Origin: Melanocharis versteri
Taxonomy: Eukaryota; Chordata; Aves; Passeriformes; Melanocharitidae
Assembly: GCA_013397845.1 (NCBI GenBank)
Contig: VZTG01000087.1
Span: forward strand, 682,905-746,904
DNA: 64,000 nt
Reading direction: 5' to 3'
Numbering within the stretch: position 1 is the stretch's first letter; the number at the start of each line of letters is the position of its first letter. The notes under the pieces are model-generated. The model ran no database searches and had not been told where the DNA came from. It worked only from the letters and a program-made list of their open reading frames with translations. This document shows positions 13,660 to 26,745 of the stretch, in pieces. The position numbers and the translations under genes are program-made.

Positions 13660-14160
13660 CAGACATGCCACTAAGTGTGAAATAGATTTTTAAAAGTTAA
13701 AAAGCTATTGGATATTTAAAGGATGTGTGACATATCACACTACGCTGTAAATGCATTTTAAAGAAATAACAGCACCTCAAAGATACTGTGGAGGGATGCA
13801 ATTAATTCTGTGCTTTGAAAAAAATCCTGGGTTATGGTTGTCTGGAGGAGGAATGTTTTTTTAAGTACCTACTTTAATAGTTAATTATTGCATTGTAGGG
13901 GAAACTTGAGGCTTCAGAGAGAGCTGACCTATATGGTGGAAGGCTGCATGCAGCTACACTGATAACACTCATTTTAATTAATCCTGCCACAAACTCTTCT
14001 TCCTTCCGACACCCTGTCTCATTTGCTTAGAGCTTGATTTGACTGGCAGCTTGAGCTGAAACTTACATAGCAGGTATGACTGCTATGAGGAAAAAGTAAG
14101 TTGAATGTCAATGATTGCAAATAAAAAAGTTATTTTGTCTGTTCATAAGTGTCCCAATGT
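13660..14160. promoter_or_regulatory. AT-rich block, candidate conserved non-coding element
   Basis: A long AT-rich stretch with many homeobox-type cores (TTAATTAAT near 13976, GTTAATTATT near 13880, GCAATTAATT near 13799), sitting in more GC-balanced, unstructured DNA. No repeat family was recognised. Regulatory function is a guess from composition and motif content. Confidence 0.25.
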
Positions 14161-17100
14161 TTTTTTGACTAGCACTTGCTTCTGGATGCTCCAAAACACT
14201 GCTTCCACACTGGGCAGCAGGGTAACCCAAGACCTCTTTCACTCATCCTCTAACAACCCATCCAAATGGAGATAAATTAGCAGCTGCCATAGCAAAAAAA
14301 AAAATTGTGCTTTGAATATGCTCAGGAGAGAGTGTTTGATATGACTCAATCCAATAAATTAAGACAGAATTAAGGATGAATGTAGAATCTCAGTTTCTCC
14401 CTCTCCCCGCCACCTTCACAACACAACCTTCCATTGCATGTTCACATGTTCGGGTTTGGTTTTTCCCCCCGCCCCCGCAGGATCCCTGCACCCACAGGGA
14501 GGGGTGGCATTTAGTGAAGACAGTAATGTGGTGGCTTCTTTAGCCAGTGGGCCTTGCAGGAGTTTGCTGGGAAACAGCAGGGAAACAGAAATAAGTAGGA
14601 ATGTAAAGCATGCCAGCTCTAGGGTAGGGACATGACTTCGCCCCACTCCATGGGGTGCTCCCATCTCACCTCTTCTTGCTTCAGGCTGAGCCCTCCAGCA
14701 CTGCCAGCCTGCCTCCCCTTGGGCTCACTGCTCCAGCCTTCCCAGCCAGACCTTCTCCTCACCCACCCTGCTCACCTGTCCCTCCATCAGCCTCACCCAG
14801 CCCAACCAGTCCACTCTCCTGGCTGCTCCCTCATACCATTGCTGCCCAGTCCCTCCACTCTGGAGAGCAGATACCTGCTGGATAAGCTTTCCACTTCAGA
14901 TCCCTGCTGGCTGCCTGACCCAGTGGCCTTACCTTCCTCCTGGGCTTCTCAGTCTCCCACTTTAGTATTCTTCTCCAGAGCTTTGCCTGGTCCCTGCCTC
15001 CCAGGCCTCAAATCAAGGTTTTATTAAGAGATAAAAAGACTATTACAATGGAAAAGTTGGACAGCTTTTGAAAACCATGCTACTACCTCATGTAACAATG
15101 GAAACTGTGTCTTCCATTTCTTTGGTTCTATTTGTGTTCATGGCCCTCATATGAGCTGTGTGAGATTCTTAAGAGATCCTGCTGGGCAGGAAAGGAAGGA
15201 AAAACATTACTCAGCACCCAGCAAGGAATAAAACATATAATATGAGGAGTTTGTCCACACAGGAAAAGATAACAGGGTCAACCTACATGAAAAAAGAAAA
15301 TTGGGAAGCCGTAGCATGGGATGAAAAAAAGCTACAAGAAAACAGTGAGAAGATTGCTGTCTCCAAAGGATTTTCCTGTATAAAACAAGTGGGATAAAAT
15401 CTAAAGCCTCCTCCACTCACTAAAATCCCACTTCCAGAGAGGGCTCCAGATGGGAAGACAAGAGCAGTTGCCAGCACAGAGGCTGCGAAACAGTGGGTCA
15501 ACAAGTACAGAGAAGAAAGGAGCAAACTCCAAAGCTGGGAAGGATCCTCCTCCATCAAAAAATTAATCAGAAAGAAGCCACAGGGAAAGAAAAAAGCAAG
15601 AAAAAATTGCCTTGAGGGAAAAAAAATCCTTCATTAAGAAATATCACAGTTGGCCAGTGGCACCGAACATCAGGCAGTACACCAAAGGCAATATATTATT
15701 ACTGTTGCACTTCTATAAGCCTGTCTTTTTTAATATAATTCACTCATGACAAACATTTTCAAGGTCTGGCCTGAATCTCACATGTGGACAAAGCAGAGCC
15801 TGCCAGAATCACCCACAAACCCAAGAGACTTACTCAAAGCAAAAAATACATCAGAAGCTGGTAAATATGTGAACAAAAACAATTACATAAAAACTGCAAT
15901 ACATCACAAAACCTACTTTTCTCAAATATGCTTTAGCTTGATTATTGTTAACAATTCTTGTTAACATCTGCTAGCTGGCTGGTAAATGATCTGTGGAACA
16001 TTTTGTAGAAAATAAGGACATGGTATTCTTGGGGGAACACTAGAATGAGGCATTCTTGGCTGAGAAGCAAGATGCAGGATACAGGTAAAGACAGGAAGCA
16101 TTCCTTTTGGGGTGTGTGAATGATGGGGCAAGGCAGATTTGCCAAGTACTGGTGTTTCAGTATGTTTCCAAATAATAAGCAGGGCTTAAAAGATGAGCAG
16201 ATATTTTGGATCTTTGATGTGAGAGACTATCAACCTCTGCATGGAAGAAAATATTTCTCCACCCTCAAATATTGAGCTCCTACATCTTTCATGCCATGAA
16301 AGAGAACAGCTGCTGTTTGTTGCAATCTGCCTGTTCCAATAGGGAGGTTAATATTTTACCATGTGTTTTCTTTCCTTCCTTCCCTTCTTGCCTGTTGAGG
16401 CAAATCTCAGAGCTAGCATTACAAGCACTGGATTCAGCAGCTTTCTCCTGGATGAATTTGTACTGATGTTAGCCTTTTTCATCCGTGACTCTTTGAGAAG
16501 AGAAATCCCCTAAGAGGTACATTTCGTTCACTGCATCTCACACCATCCAGTTGCTCCAAGCAGTCTTAAAGCCCTTGTAGTATTTCAGCATTTTTTTTGC
16601 TACCCTGGGGAGGTAGTGATAAACAATACCAAGTTACTAAAGTAAAGATGAAACAGCCCTCACGAAGGTCCAGGGGTCAGGAACAAGGCTGAGACAGCAC
16701 TGTTGGCTCAACTTTTGTAAGCGAATCCTTGAGCACCTTGCCCAGCTTCCAAGCTGGGGCACAGGGCCAGGAGATTGCAGCCACGCAGCTCCCAGCCAGC
16801 ATGCTGAGCTCACATCTGTCTGTGCCAGTCCACAAGAGCCAGCCCTGGTTAGCAGGCATTAGCAGAGCACCAGCTATATCCCAGAGAAGGCCAGGGCCAG
16901 CTGATCCAGCAGCAAGTGTCACCCCTGCTGGCTCAGGAGGTGGTCACCTGCCAGCAGCCTGTCCCTGCTCCCAGGTAGATGCACCCCTCGGACTCTGCCG
17001 CTCAGAAATGAGCACCGTGCTCCAGCACACTGACAGTTCAGGATGGGGACGTCAGAGATGCCGCTAGCATGTTGGAGGGCACAGGAAGATAGCAGCTGAC

Positions 17101-18084
17101 TGGGGCTTGGAATGCTCTAAAGGGGGATGGGAGCAGCCTGTGAGTACAAGGAAGAAGCAATCCCACCCTGCCATGTAAAAATCCCCTCCAGAGACAGCAG
17201 AAATCTGCTGTTTTCACAGGTGAACTCACACCTCCGCAGAGCCCTGGCCTTTTTCCTCTTTCTAACTAAGCCAATGAGTGATGTCCTCTGTTTAAATCTT
17301 ACCTCCAGGTCTTCCCTTTCAGCCCTGACCTTTCACCCCAGGAAGCCTGTTGTCCACAATACTGGCCAAGAGAGGCACTTTACAGAAGGAGCCAATTCAA
17401 GGGCAGGAACAGTCAGTGCAGACAGGCTGCTAGCAGCAAAACCCAGGAACGACAGCAAGGGAAATAATAAAAGAGGGTAAAAATGACAGGCTGCCACAGA
17501 CAGAGAGGAAAAGGGATAGACAGGGTGGCTAGTCACAGGGGAGTCTGCTAGAGGAGTTGCAGGGACTCAGAAGCATCAAATCACACTCAAGGAGGGGGAG
17601 CAAAGGCTTCTTTTATAGACTGCACACAGTAGGTGATGACAAGGGGAGACCAGGGGAGAAAAAACTAAAGGAAGAAAGGATAAGCAAGGAGTGTGATGTA
17701 TCATTAGCGAGGACAGATTTATCTTTCCTCTTGGATGAATTGCAGTACGTAAGTGTAAATGGCACCATTGTCTCAGGGGGACAGATGGTCCCCCACATCA
17801 CAGCTTTGCACATCCCCCATCCCGCCTGAGGGAGTTGCTCCCCGCCCCAATCTGCACTGATGAAATGGGCATGGAGAAAGCTGGAGAAGGGAAAGGCAGG
17901 GAGGCCAGCCTAGGCTTTCCATCTCCATCCCCACATGCTGACCTCACAGTCAGGATGGGCAGGTGAAAGCTGTTCCAGCCACAGCACTGCACTCAAACTC
18001 CATCCCTCAGACCAGCCAAGCCATCCAAACACCTATGCAGGTCCTCTAGCAGAACACTTCCACGGCCATCACACCACCTTCTTA

Positions 18085-18470
18085 TTTCACCAGTCCTTGA
18101 TGGCAGTCAGAGATCAAGCACTCATGCTGATTGTCTCAGATCTCAGCTGCCTTTGATACCATTGATTTCAAGGGTTTGCTGAGATGCCTGCCAAGGTCAG
18201 CAGGGATTTGCATCATCTGTTCCCAATGCAGATAACCTCCACTTATCACCCCCCCATCAGTATCTTACGTCTTCATCATCACACTTCATCTCACTTTACA
18301 AGTCCAGCTGCACTCTCATCTGCCTTCCTTGCTCATCTCAACCTCATTCCCTGGCTGCTGGTCACAACTCTAATGTCTTCTCCACATGGAATAAAAACCC
18401 ATCCCCCTGAGTTAGTCTCCTCCTCCAAAGCTTTTACTGCCATGCTTCCTTCTCATTTCCACAGCTGAGC
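18085..18470 (+). mobile_element. Ancient L2/CR1-clade LINE reverse transcriptase remnant
   Basis: With one frameshift the plus strand reads ALMLIVSDL then AAFDTID followed by LLRCL (18115-18190). This is the RT palm motif of L2-like LINEs, in which ...DLSAAFDTVDH... is typical. About 35 bases later a degraded ADNLHLSP-like stretch may correspond to the YADD region. Frameshifts and stops show that the copy is long dead. Only the motif core is secure; the outer limits are approximate. Confidence 0.5.
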
Positions 18471-21400
18471 CCAGAGAGCCCCTCCAAGGAGGGGAGGCAG
18501 GTAGGGCAGCAGTCCCTTCCTGGTGGAGGTAGCACAGCACAAACTCACAGCCCGAGGAACAGCAGTGACAAAGAGCCGGGCAAGCCCAATCCACCACCAG
18601 ATGTGGCCCTTGGAACAGGTAGCCCTGGCTCATGGCCCTTTCCACCACTGCTCAGCCCTCATCCCACTGCCCCCAGCAGTTGGAGGCTGCAAAACCCCAC
18701 TTAAGTGAAGCACTTGTCAAACAGGACCTCCTCCAGCCCTGCCCCTAGCAGACAGGGAAGCACAGGAGAGGCAGTGGCACAGAGATACACGAGGCACTCC
18801 AGGGAGGGAGACTGAGGTGCTCTGGGTGCAAGCTTGAGCCTGGTCCATCCTACACCAGACTAGAGCCTTCCTACACCAAAAGACAGAGCCTATCCAAAGA
18901 TAGTGTCTCTCCAGGACTATAAAGATCTTTCCAGCTTAGAGGCTGACAGCTTGGCAGACTCTTTGCTCCTGTTCTCTCCATAGATGTGTAATGGGCCAAG
19001 TTTTTCACAGCCTCATCTTAGCCATACTGGGACCAGCTGCAGGCCATTTGCTGCAGAGGGGCTGCAACTCTGTTGACACTTCCTCACCTGAAGCAGCTCC
19101 TGTCGAGTATTATGCCCACAACCCACAGCTGCAGGCCCTTTCTCATGGTCTAGGGTGGCAAGAGTGTCAGGTCCTCAAATAGGCAGCTGGTAAATTTGTT
19201 AGTGGTTAATTTCATTAATTCACATTGCTATAACAAGACATGCAATTAGAGGTCTGGTCAGAGTATTTTATAGGTCTTGAACTCAAAATGAGCATTTTTA
19301 TTGCCCTTTCTATTCCTACAAGAGCTTCTTTGGTGCTTTCACACCCTGCTCCAGTGTTCATGAAGGCTGAGAAAGGCAAACAGACCATTTTTCAAAGAAT
19401 AAATGGTTCTCATCTCTAAGGCAAAATATATTCCAGTGAATAAGCACAATATGCTCCAGAAAGGTTTTTCAGCATTTGTTTTGGTTCAGCAATGCACTTC
19501 TCAGAGGCATGAAGATGTCCCCCAGCACAGGCACTGCTACCATCCCTGCATCCCAGCTGAGCACATCATCCCTCCCTTCTGGCCTAGCACTACCAGCTAC
19601 CCCCAGACTGCCACAAATACACAGTGCTGTATGACAAGACCATTCTCCCTACCCTCACCTGAAGGGCAATGGCTGGTGCAGACAGGCCTGTTTTTACTAG
19701 GAATAACAGAATAGCACTGATTTATACCAGCCAAGGATATGACTTGCATCTTCTACACTCTCTCACCTGCTTCCCTGCACTTTCCACATTCATTGGCCAT
19801 AAACCTAGGGAACATATTAAGGCACCTCATCAAAAACTGTTGCAGCAAGCATCCTAGCCACGCTCTCCTGAAGCATCAGGGCATGGAGATCTAGAAGGTC
19901 GTTTATTGCTTTTGAAACGTAATAGGGAAACAGGGCAGTACAAACACACAGCAGAAATATCCCTCTCCTAAACCACAGGCTCCTCTGTGTTTTGCAGTTA
20001 GCCCTTCCTCCGCCAGTAGGAATCTATCCTTCAATAACAGCAAAAATGCTCAGAGCTTTGAATGAAGACAGTAAGGATGCACCACAAATTTTCAGCCTTA
20101 TTTCCAATTTTGTTAGACCCTACCAACAATAAATCTTCAGTCATAGCCCTGGTTTTGTATGTGCTGTTGTCCTGCTTGATTTCCAAACCATGGTCTTTGG
20201 GTTCTCACTATTAAAAAAGCCTCTAGGGAATAAGCTAAAGGAATGAGAGGCAGGGATTTATCCTGTTTCAACATTTGCGCTTAGATACACGGGGCCATCT
20301 TGCAAGCCAGCCAAATTTAGACCTCATCCGTTTACATCTGCCCACTTGCCTGGAATTGCATGCATCTCACATACACACAACCAAGCCAATTTCTTACAGA
20401 TCTCAAGCATGCAAATCCCCTTCAAACATATCCATCCCTTGTGTGCTACTAATGACAATGCACGAGTTTAAATTCCATTTACACCATGTCTGACTGTGCA
20501 AATGGTTCCTGTAAACTTCCCCTCGTAAATTTGCACATCAAATGACCCGCACTAATGGCACTCCCTTGTCACTAGTTTTGTGGAGACAACTACCTTCCCA
20601 ACTACTTGTGAAGGCCCTGAGCTCTATCATGCTTCCCCTGCCACCTGCCTACCAATCACCATCAGGAAACAGGTGTCCTAGGAAAAAACTGGAATCTAGA
20701 GAATTGCATTTCCACAATCCAGAGTCCAGGTGGACGGGGGTTCCTCTCTTCCCACAAAACTAAGATCGCCTAATATTTCATTATGGAAACATTCAGATGT
20801 TCAGACAGCACAATTTCCAAAACTAAACCTGCTCCCTACCTTTGCCTTTGCCTTATTCTAGAGCATCTGGGAAACCAAACAGCATAGCAATCCTAAATGC
20901 AAACCCTACAGCCTGCTATCCAGAAACTACTTCTTTGCTGAAGGAAGAACAGGAGCTTCCAGAGAGCTCCTTTACCCTCCAAAAGAGGGGTTTGGTTAAG
21001 CACACTGAATTTCTCTCTACACTCTGGCAGTCTGTCAAATATACACAGAGACCCTGGATGGTTTTCAGACAGGTAAAGTTAGATGGAGTAAAGCCTAACC
21101 AGCTTTCCAAGGGGAGAATTAACAGGGAAATTAAGGGTCAGTTCACAAAGGCCGGACATGTCTGCTTTAAGGCACGTTGCTAACACAAAAGGGGAGAAGA
21201 GCACTTGATGATAGATCGATCCACTGCATTCAGTGCCTTCAAATATTAATCAAGATAATGGACAACTGACTTATTAGAAGTCACCCTTATTTGCGAATAG
21301 CAAACCTCATTCTAGCAGGGAGCCTGGCAGAGTGGCAGAAAACCCAGCAGGACCTAAAGCTGTCTTGCTCCCTCTTAAAGCTTGAAAAGCATCTGGCATA

Positions 21401-24400
21401 TGCACAGGGGAGCAGCAATGCCCCCAACACTGCACACCCACAGGGGACCTCTGGCCAGCTCAGTTTCTCACACAACAGGAGCAACTGCAAAGTTGACTTA
21501 GCATGTTGTGGAGTGCAGAGGGGCTAGATCACCTCAAAAAAAAAAAAATCTTGCACTTGGTGGGGCTTGGGTATACAGATATATCCTCCTTGGATGGAAG
21601 GAGGCCACAGCAGCAATATCTGCCTGACTACCTAGATACAAAGCTGTCAAAAGTCCTCAAATAAATGCCAGATGTGTCTCCTGATATAGACTTTTTATGA
21701 GAGAGCTGCCTTTGAAATGGAGACATATGAACAACATATATATTTTTACAGTTTTTCAAATATGCACATAAAAGCTGATACTGATGACCCCAAGAGCAGA
21801 AAGCCGTGATCCCTAGGTCCTCAAGAATGATGAATGCTGCTTAAAATTCATAAGCCACTCAATTTTTTGATGTATTATTATACTTTCTGGTCACATTTCC
21901 AAGCTTCTCTCTACCTACTAGAGATGCAGAAAACCATTATTTTTATTTATATATACACACACATGAAAAAGAAAAGTAAAATTCAGATGATTTTTACTTA
22001 CAGGAAAAGTTATTTGAATTTACTCTGGAGCTCAGGCCTTAAGACAGTCATCAACTACTACAAGATTTGCAAAGAATTTGCAAATCATGCTTGTTTAGTA
22101 TATAACTACATCCAGCTGTTGTGAAAACTATATCCAGGGTCTGACAGTATACAATCTTAAGGCAGAAACAAGTACAACATGCTACAGAATCTGCACTGGA
22201 CATAAACAAATTGCCCCAACTGGTATTTGATGGGGGCATATTATATATACAACACATATTCACCCCAAGCTTAATGAGCAACAGATTTGTTGTCCCCTTA
22301 ACCACACTGCACCCAAAATGCAGTGATTTTGGCAGCCCACAGTCCACCACCTGCCACTGTCACCAAGAGAAGCATCAATTCACACGCACACATTTTTTTT
22401 TGTCCTCCAACATTTGATCCTGCAGTTGGTTCTCAGAGGGCAGTGCCAGCATGAAACACCACAATTGCCATCGTCAGCCATCCTGTAACTCCACTGATTC
22501 ACACACAAATGATGCCTATGGCACCAGGCAGGGAAGAGGCGAGGAATAAACATGGAGGTTTCCTCTGTTTCCAACCAAAATGCTCCAGGCCAGTCCTGCT
22601 TCCTTGTGCATTGAGCATATAGTCCAAGCTGACAGTGCCGCCAGTAAAAGCTATGGGAAAGGTACCTCCAGAAGCAAGGTGGGATTTTTAGCAGCAGGTA
22701 CAATAGCAAAGCCCCTGTTCAGTGGATTTTAAAGCTAATGAGCTACAAGGCAGCTCCTCAGTACACACAGTCATTCCAGCTTTAAGGAGTCACCCTGCTC
22801 AATACTCTGCAAAACACAGCTCCCAGTACTAAAAATTAAGTGTGCATATAAGCTTTTGCTCATCTGGGACCTGACCTGCTGCTCCTACACCACTGAAATC
22901 AGCTGGAAATGCAACACTTCACTGCTTGAGAGCAAAACAGAAGCCAAAATGGCCAACAACTACACCAAGGGGTTGGTACATAACAAAAAACAAGAAAATG
23001 ACAGAGTAGTGAACTGCAGAGCCTCTCTCATTACTGCTGCAATTTTAGCATTGATTTTATTTTTTAATGGCACACTTCACTCATGCTCTCAACTGTCATG
23101 CCAATATTATAAATGTAACAGCAAAGGGAGGTCTGGGCCTCCAGGGAAGCATTTCTTTTAAAGAAAGGCTCAAAGGACAAACCAAATCTATTGCAATTGA
23201 CCCTCGGGATGGATGAAGTGTAAAGTCTTTATGGAACCCCAAGGAGTCAAATAGCATTTCAGACATCCAGACATCTGTCATAATTTTCTCATAACTTGCA
23301 AAGTGCATAAGGATCCATTTGTAAGGTGCCATGTGCCATACCCATTATTTAGTCCCAAACATTTTATAAATTCATAAGATAAATGCTGTACAGTTGTTCT
23401 GGAAACATGTTTTTACGCTTTTTGTCCTATTCCCCATCCAAGCTTGACTTCAAATCCTATATGGCGGAGTTTAGGTTTTATAAAAGGGGGAAAAAAGTCT
23501 TACAGCCGTTCTCATACCCATATCTCAAATATTGACTCTATTAATATTGTAGCTGCAACAGCTCCATGACCTACAACTCCGAGTGGTCCAGTCTCCAGCT
23601 ATCAAAGCACAAATCAACCTAAACAAACCAGCTGGCAGGTTGCACACGTGCTGCATCACACCAACTCCTTCCTAACCAGGAGACAAGGCAGGCTCCACGT
23701 ACGTGTTGTGTTGCATTGCATACCCAGCTGATACAGCACTTACCTGTCTCTAATAAGGTATATTAGGAATAAAAAAAAAAAATCTGCTTCCCCATAAACT
23801 AAGGTTATTCAAGCATTCACTCGTGCTGTACGTAAATCCATCCCAAAAACATGCAAATCACCAAATTTGAAAGCATCAGGCTCCTTTTCACTGCACATTT
23901 CAACGGCAAAATGCACAGTAAATACTCCCTTTGGGGACAAACACCCTGACTTTCACGTGGATCATAGTCCTCTTAAAAGGGAGTTAGGATCTACAACTCT
24001 TGCAATGACAACATCACACACCTCTACACTAATATGCTTCCAGAAGCGATTTTAAAGCAAAGAAATAAGTGATTCTTTTCTCCGATTACTGCACTGCAGC
24101 AAAGCAATATGGCAGCTGTTTAACAGCACATAAAAAAAAATGCAGGACTGCTCACAAAAGGAAAAATAATCTTCAGGAGAGGACGATTTAAGTAGTTAGA
24201 ATGCAATTACCTAAATTGAAATTTGGTGGTTAATGACCTCGTGCTTAAAAAAATTGCTCCATAGTCCTTAACTATCAGGGCTTCCATTTTAAATCTCATT
24301 GACAGTGCTTCCATAACAGCGATCATGAAGCTCTAGCCTAGTAAAAAATTCCACAAGAAGATTAATAGGCATTTAATTAATCTTTTTGCTGAATCTTCAT

Positions 24401-26736
24401 TAAAGGCCAGGTGTTGACCTATGACAGTGACTCATCCTGCCCCTGCTTAGCTTAAGCACATTGGAGACCCAATAGCTCAGTATAACAAGGATGAAGAGCA
24501 GGCAAGCATATCAATTCCTAGAAGACATGATTTGATTTCCGTGGAAACAACTCTTACGAAGAGTCTGATTCCCAGCCGGGGAGGAGGCCACAGCGAGGCA
24601 TCTGCCACCAGGCCACGCAAATGTATCCTTTCTATGGTGCTTTTTAAAAACAGCGTGATGCCAAGAGCATATGATTACATGTAAAAAGCCTTCAGGGTGC
24701 AGAAACAACCCCTCATTTGCAGAAAAAAAAAGTGAATTATTTATTGCATGATCCATTCAAAAAGAGGAGCGCAAGGGGTTGAAGGGAAATCAGAGGAGGA
24801 GCTGAAGCCTCTTCCTCTCAGTCTCCACTAGTCATGTAATCTCCCAACTTCACACAGCTGAGCTGAAACCTCAGGTTTGACACAACCCTTCCAAAGGTTT
24901 CCAGCAGCCCCACCACTGCCCTTCACTCCCTGGTGGCACCTGTAGCCACATGTAAGGTCATCAACAGGTGATTGGATGAGGCTCTTTCCTTCTTTGTATA
25001 GTTTCTAATAAGAAAAAGTCCTTTTCTGATTCAACGAGTACACTTGTCTGCAGATTAGGATGAAAGTAACATTTAAACACTAAAACAGCCCAATTTCTTG
25101 AATAGTAGTTCCAACAGCTTAAAGCAAACTCCTTGCAATGCACCCAATTGGAGAGATTGTTTTGAGTTTTTAGCCAGAAATAAGAACAGGCTCTTGTCTT
25201 CTTTCACCACAACCTCCTTCCCCCAGCCAAAAGCAAGCCTTCATCCCAAACCCATGCTGTTACTCTTCTTTCACTTCCCAAATCTAGCCTTTTATTGTGA
25301 CACAAACATCTCATGCTTTACTCTGAGTCCTGCTCTATCACATGCTGGGACAATATTCCCAGGACATAAAAACTAGCACAGGCACACAGTGATAGAAAAG
25401 CAATGCATAATTCAATACAAAGTTTTAAAATTTTATAGCGCAGCCAGTAGAAAGGAAAGCAGAATCTCTAAATCTCCAATGTGTTCTCAGCCATAACCTG
25501 TGTTTGAGACTACAACACCTCTTCAGTGGCTTTTGAACTTTAAGACAAGAGCTCAGAGCTCAAACACAAACCTTTACCTACACTTGAAATTAAAACAAAT
25601 CTCATCCATTTAAGGTCAGCTGTTACTGCTGACACTACCTCAAGTCCTCACCTGAACTTTGGCTCTTAAAGCTGAAAATATTCTTAGAAACATTTTGCTA
25701 GTCTCCACTGTATGCCCAGACACTCAGATTTAATCTAGAAGCCTATACATCAAAACCACAACACGCATCCTTATAGATAATACCGACCTAACTAGGAACT
25801 AAGAAACTTCCAGGTAGAAAGTGCTGTCACTTGAGATTTCTGGCTAGAAAAATGCTCACATAAAATTTCAGACCAACCTCTCTGATGACTCATCTTCTCC
25901 TTTTCCTCCACACCATCAATGATCCCCCAGTTCAGAGAACACAACCACCTCTCTACCTGGCTTTTATATCCCATCCGGCTCAGGAGCCCCAGAGCCCACC
26001 TGGCAGGCTCCAGGTGATGAGCTGTGCAGGTGGCCATCGTTTGCACCGACGGGCTGCAGGGGCCCTCCTGCCATCAAGGCACTGAGTGTGAATGATAACA
26101 CATGTGTGTGATTGCTGGCCGTGGAAAGGAGGACAGGCTTATGGCCCAGAGATCCCTCCCAGGGCGTGTGGAGCACAGCATCAAACTCTCCCACTTGTTC
26201 CAGGCCAGATATCACAACAAGACCCTGGCAGGACAGTGACATGTGCTAAATGGAAAGGCAAGGGGTCACCCAGGTGCCCCTGCAATCAGGGTGTGGAAGC
26301 AGTGGTGTTTCCCACACTAAGGGCAAGGTGAGCTCTCACCAAAGCCTGTATTCCCACACACCTCCATCATTCATGGCAGTCTGAAAAGCTCCTGGGCTAG
26401 CGAATCCTACTCTGTCCCAGGCAAAAAGGGAGCTGGGAAGGGCAAGAATAGGCCTTTCTAAAGTACCTCTCCTCACACCTCCACTCTCCCCACTCCCAGT
26501 CCCTGTGCCTGGAACTGTCAGCAGCTCTTTCTGAAGTCCCTTCTTTCATAATCAATTTCTTTTGATCACACACTAAACCAGAAAATTTTCTGTTTAAACA
26601 CAAGCAATGAACAAAGAAGACCATTAAATATGTAATAAAAGTTATTCCTTACCTGCAAGGCACCCCAGGAGGGCAGGATGAGGGAAGGATGGGGCAGGAG
26701 GGAGCCAGAGGCAGGGAGGGACAAGGGGCAGCTCAG
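18471..26736. other. CACNA1I: Intronic non-coding sequence up to the U12 donor
   Basis: No exon or transposable element recognised. 21700-24500 is AT-rich with several poly-A/T runs (for example 21535-21549 and 23770-23783) and looks rich in candidate conserved elements, the clearest at 24330-24440. 25900-26740 becomes GC-balanced towards the exon. A strong-looking minus-strand donor (CAG|GTAAGT) near 23754 has no convincing exon attached. Confidence 0.5.
24330..24440. promoter_or_regulatory. Candidate regulatory element with homeobox, nuclear-receptor-like and AP-1 motifs
   Basis: Within 65 bases there are TTAATTAAT (24373-24381), an inverted AGGT/ACCT pair AGGTGTTGACCT (24409-24420) and a consensus AP-1 site TGACTCA (24428-24434). 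The surrounding 300 bases are AT-rich and free of repeats. Motif evidence only. Confidence 0.3.
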
Positions 26737-26745
26737 AAAGGATAT
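26737..26745 (-). other. CACNA1I: U12-type (minor spliceosome) 5' splice site of CACNA1I intron 1
   Basis: Directly after the exon's AACCC the minus strand reads ATATCCTTT. This matches the U12-type donor consensus (A/G)TATCCTTT at every position and has no GT at the junction, so a major-class donor is not available here. Minor-class introns are known at conserved positions of voltage-gated sodium and calcium channel alpha genes, including just before helix IS1. The AT start predicts an AT-AC intron. Position and phase (inside the Pro codon before Trp-Phe) fit the family, so the site also supports the exon call. Confidence 0.9.

Larger units (their letters stand above)
7853..18084. other. CACNA1I: Intronic non-coding sequence with AT-rich, motif-dense blocks
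   Basis: No exon recognised. Frames of up to 179 codons occur at 9553-10111 on both strands and up to 172 at 12230-12748. They overlap one another and show no protein-like composition, so they are taken as chance. Notable blocks are a run of TAATCC homeodomain sites at 8329-8373, an AT-rich block at 11520-11660, and a 500-bp AT-rich block at 13660-14160. The region 14630-15020 is C- and CT-rich. Confidence 0.5.
1..26745 (-). other. CACNA1I: CACNA1I intron 1 (partial, inferred)
   Basis: Everything left of the U12-type donor is read as intron. I looked on the minus strand for the next exon, which should open with Trp-Phe and encode helix IS1 of domain I, and for a U12 branch site (TCCTTAAC) close to an AC acceptor. 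I found neither. The intron is therefore at least 26.7 kb and continues past the left edge of the window. It contains one solo LTR, a CR1 tail, an L2-like remnant and several AT-rich blocks dense in homeodomain motifs. Nested non-coding transcripts are possible but nothing in the sequence shows one. Confidence 0.75.

Noticed and set aside
23740..23765. Strong minus-strand donor CAG|GTAAGT in intron 1
   Set aside because: The only upstream acceptor-like sequence leaves an exon of a few bases, and no coding match exists. Probably a cryptic site.
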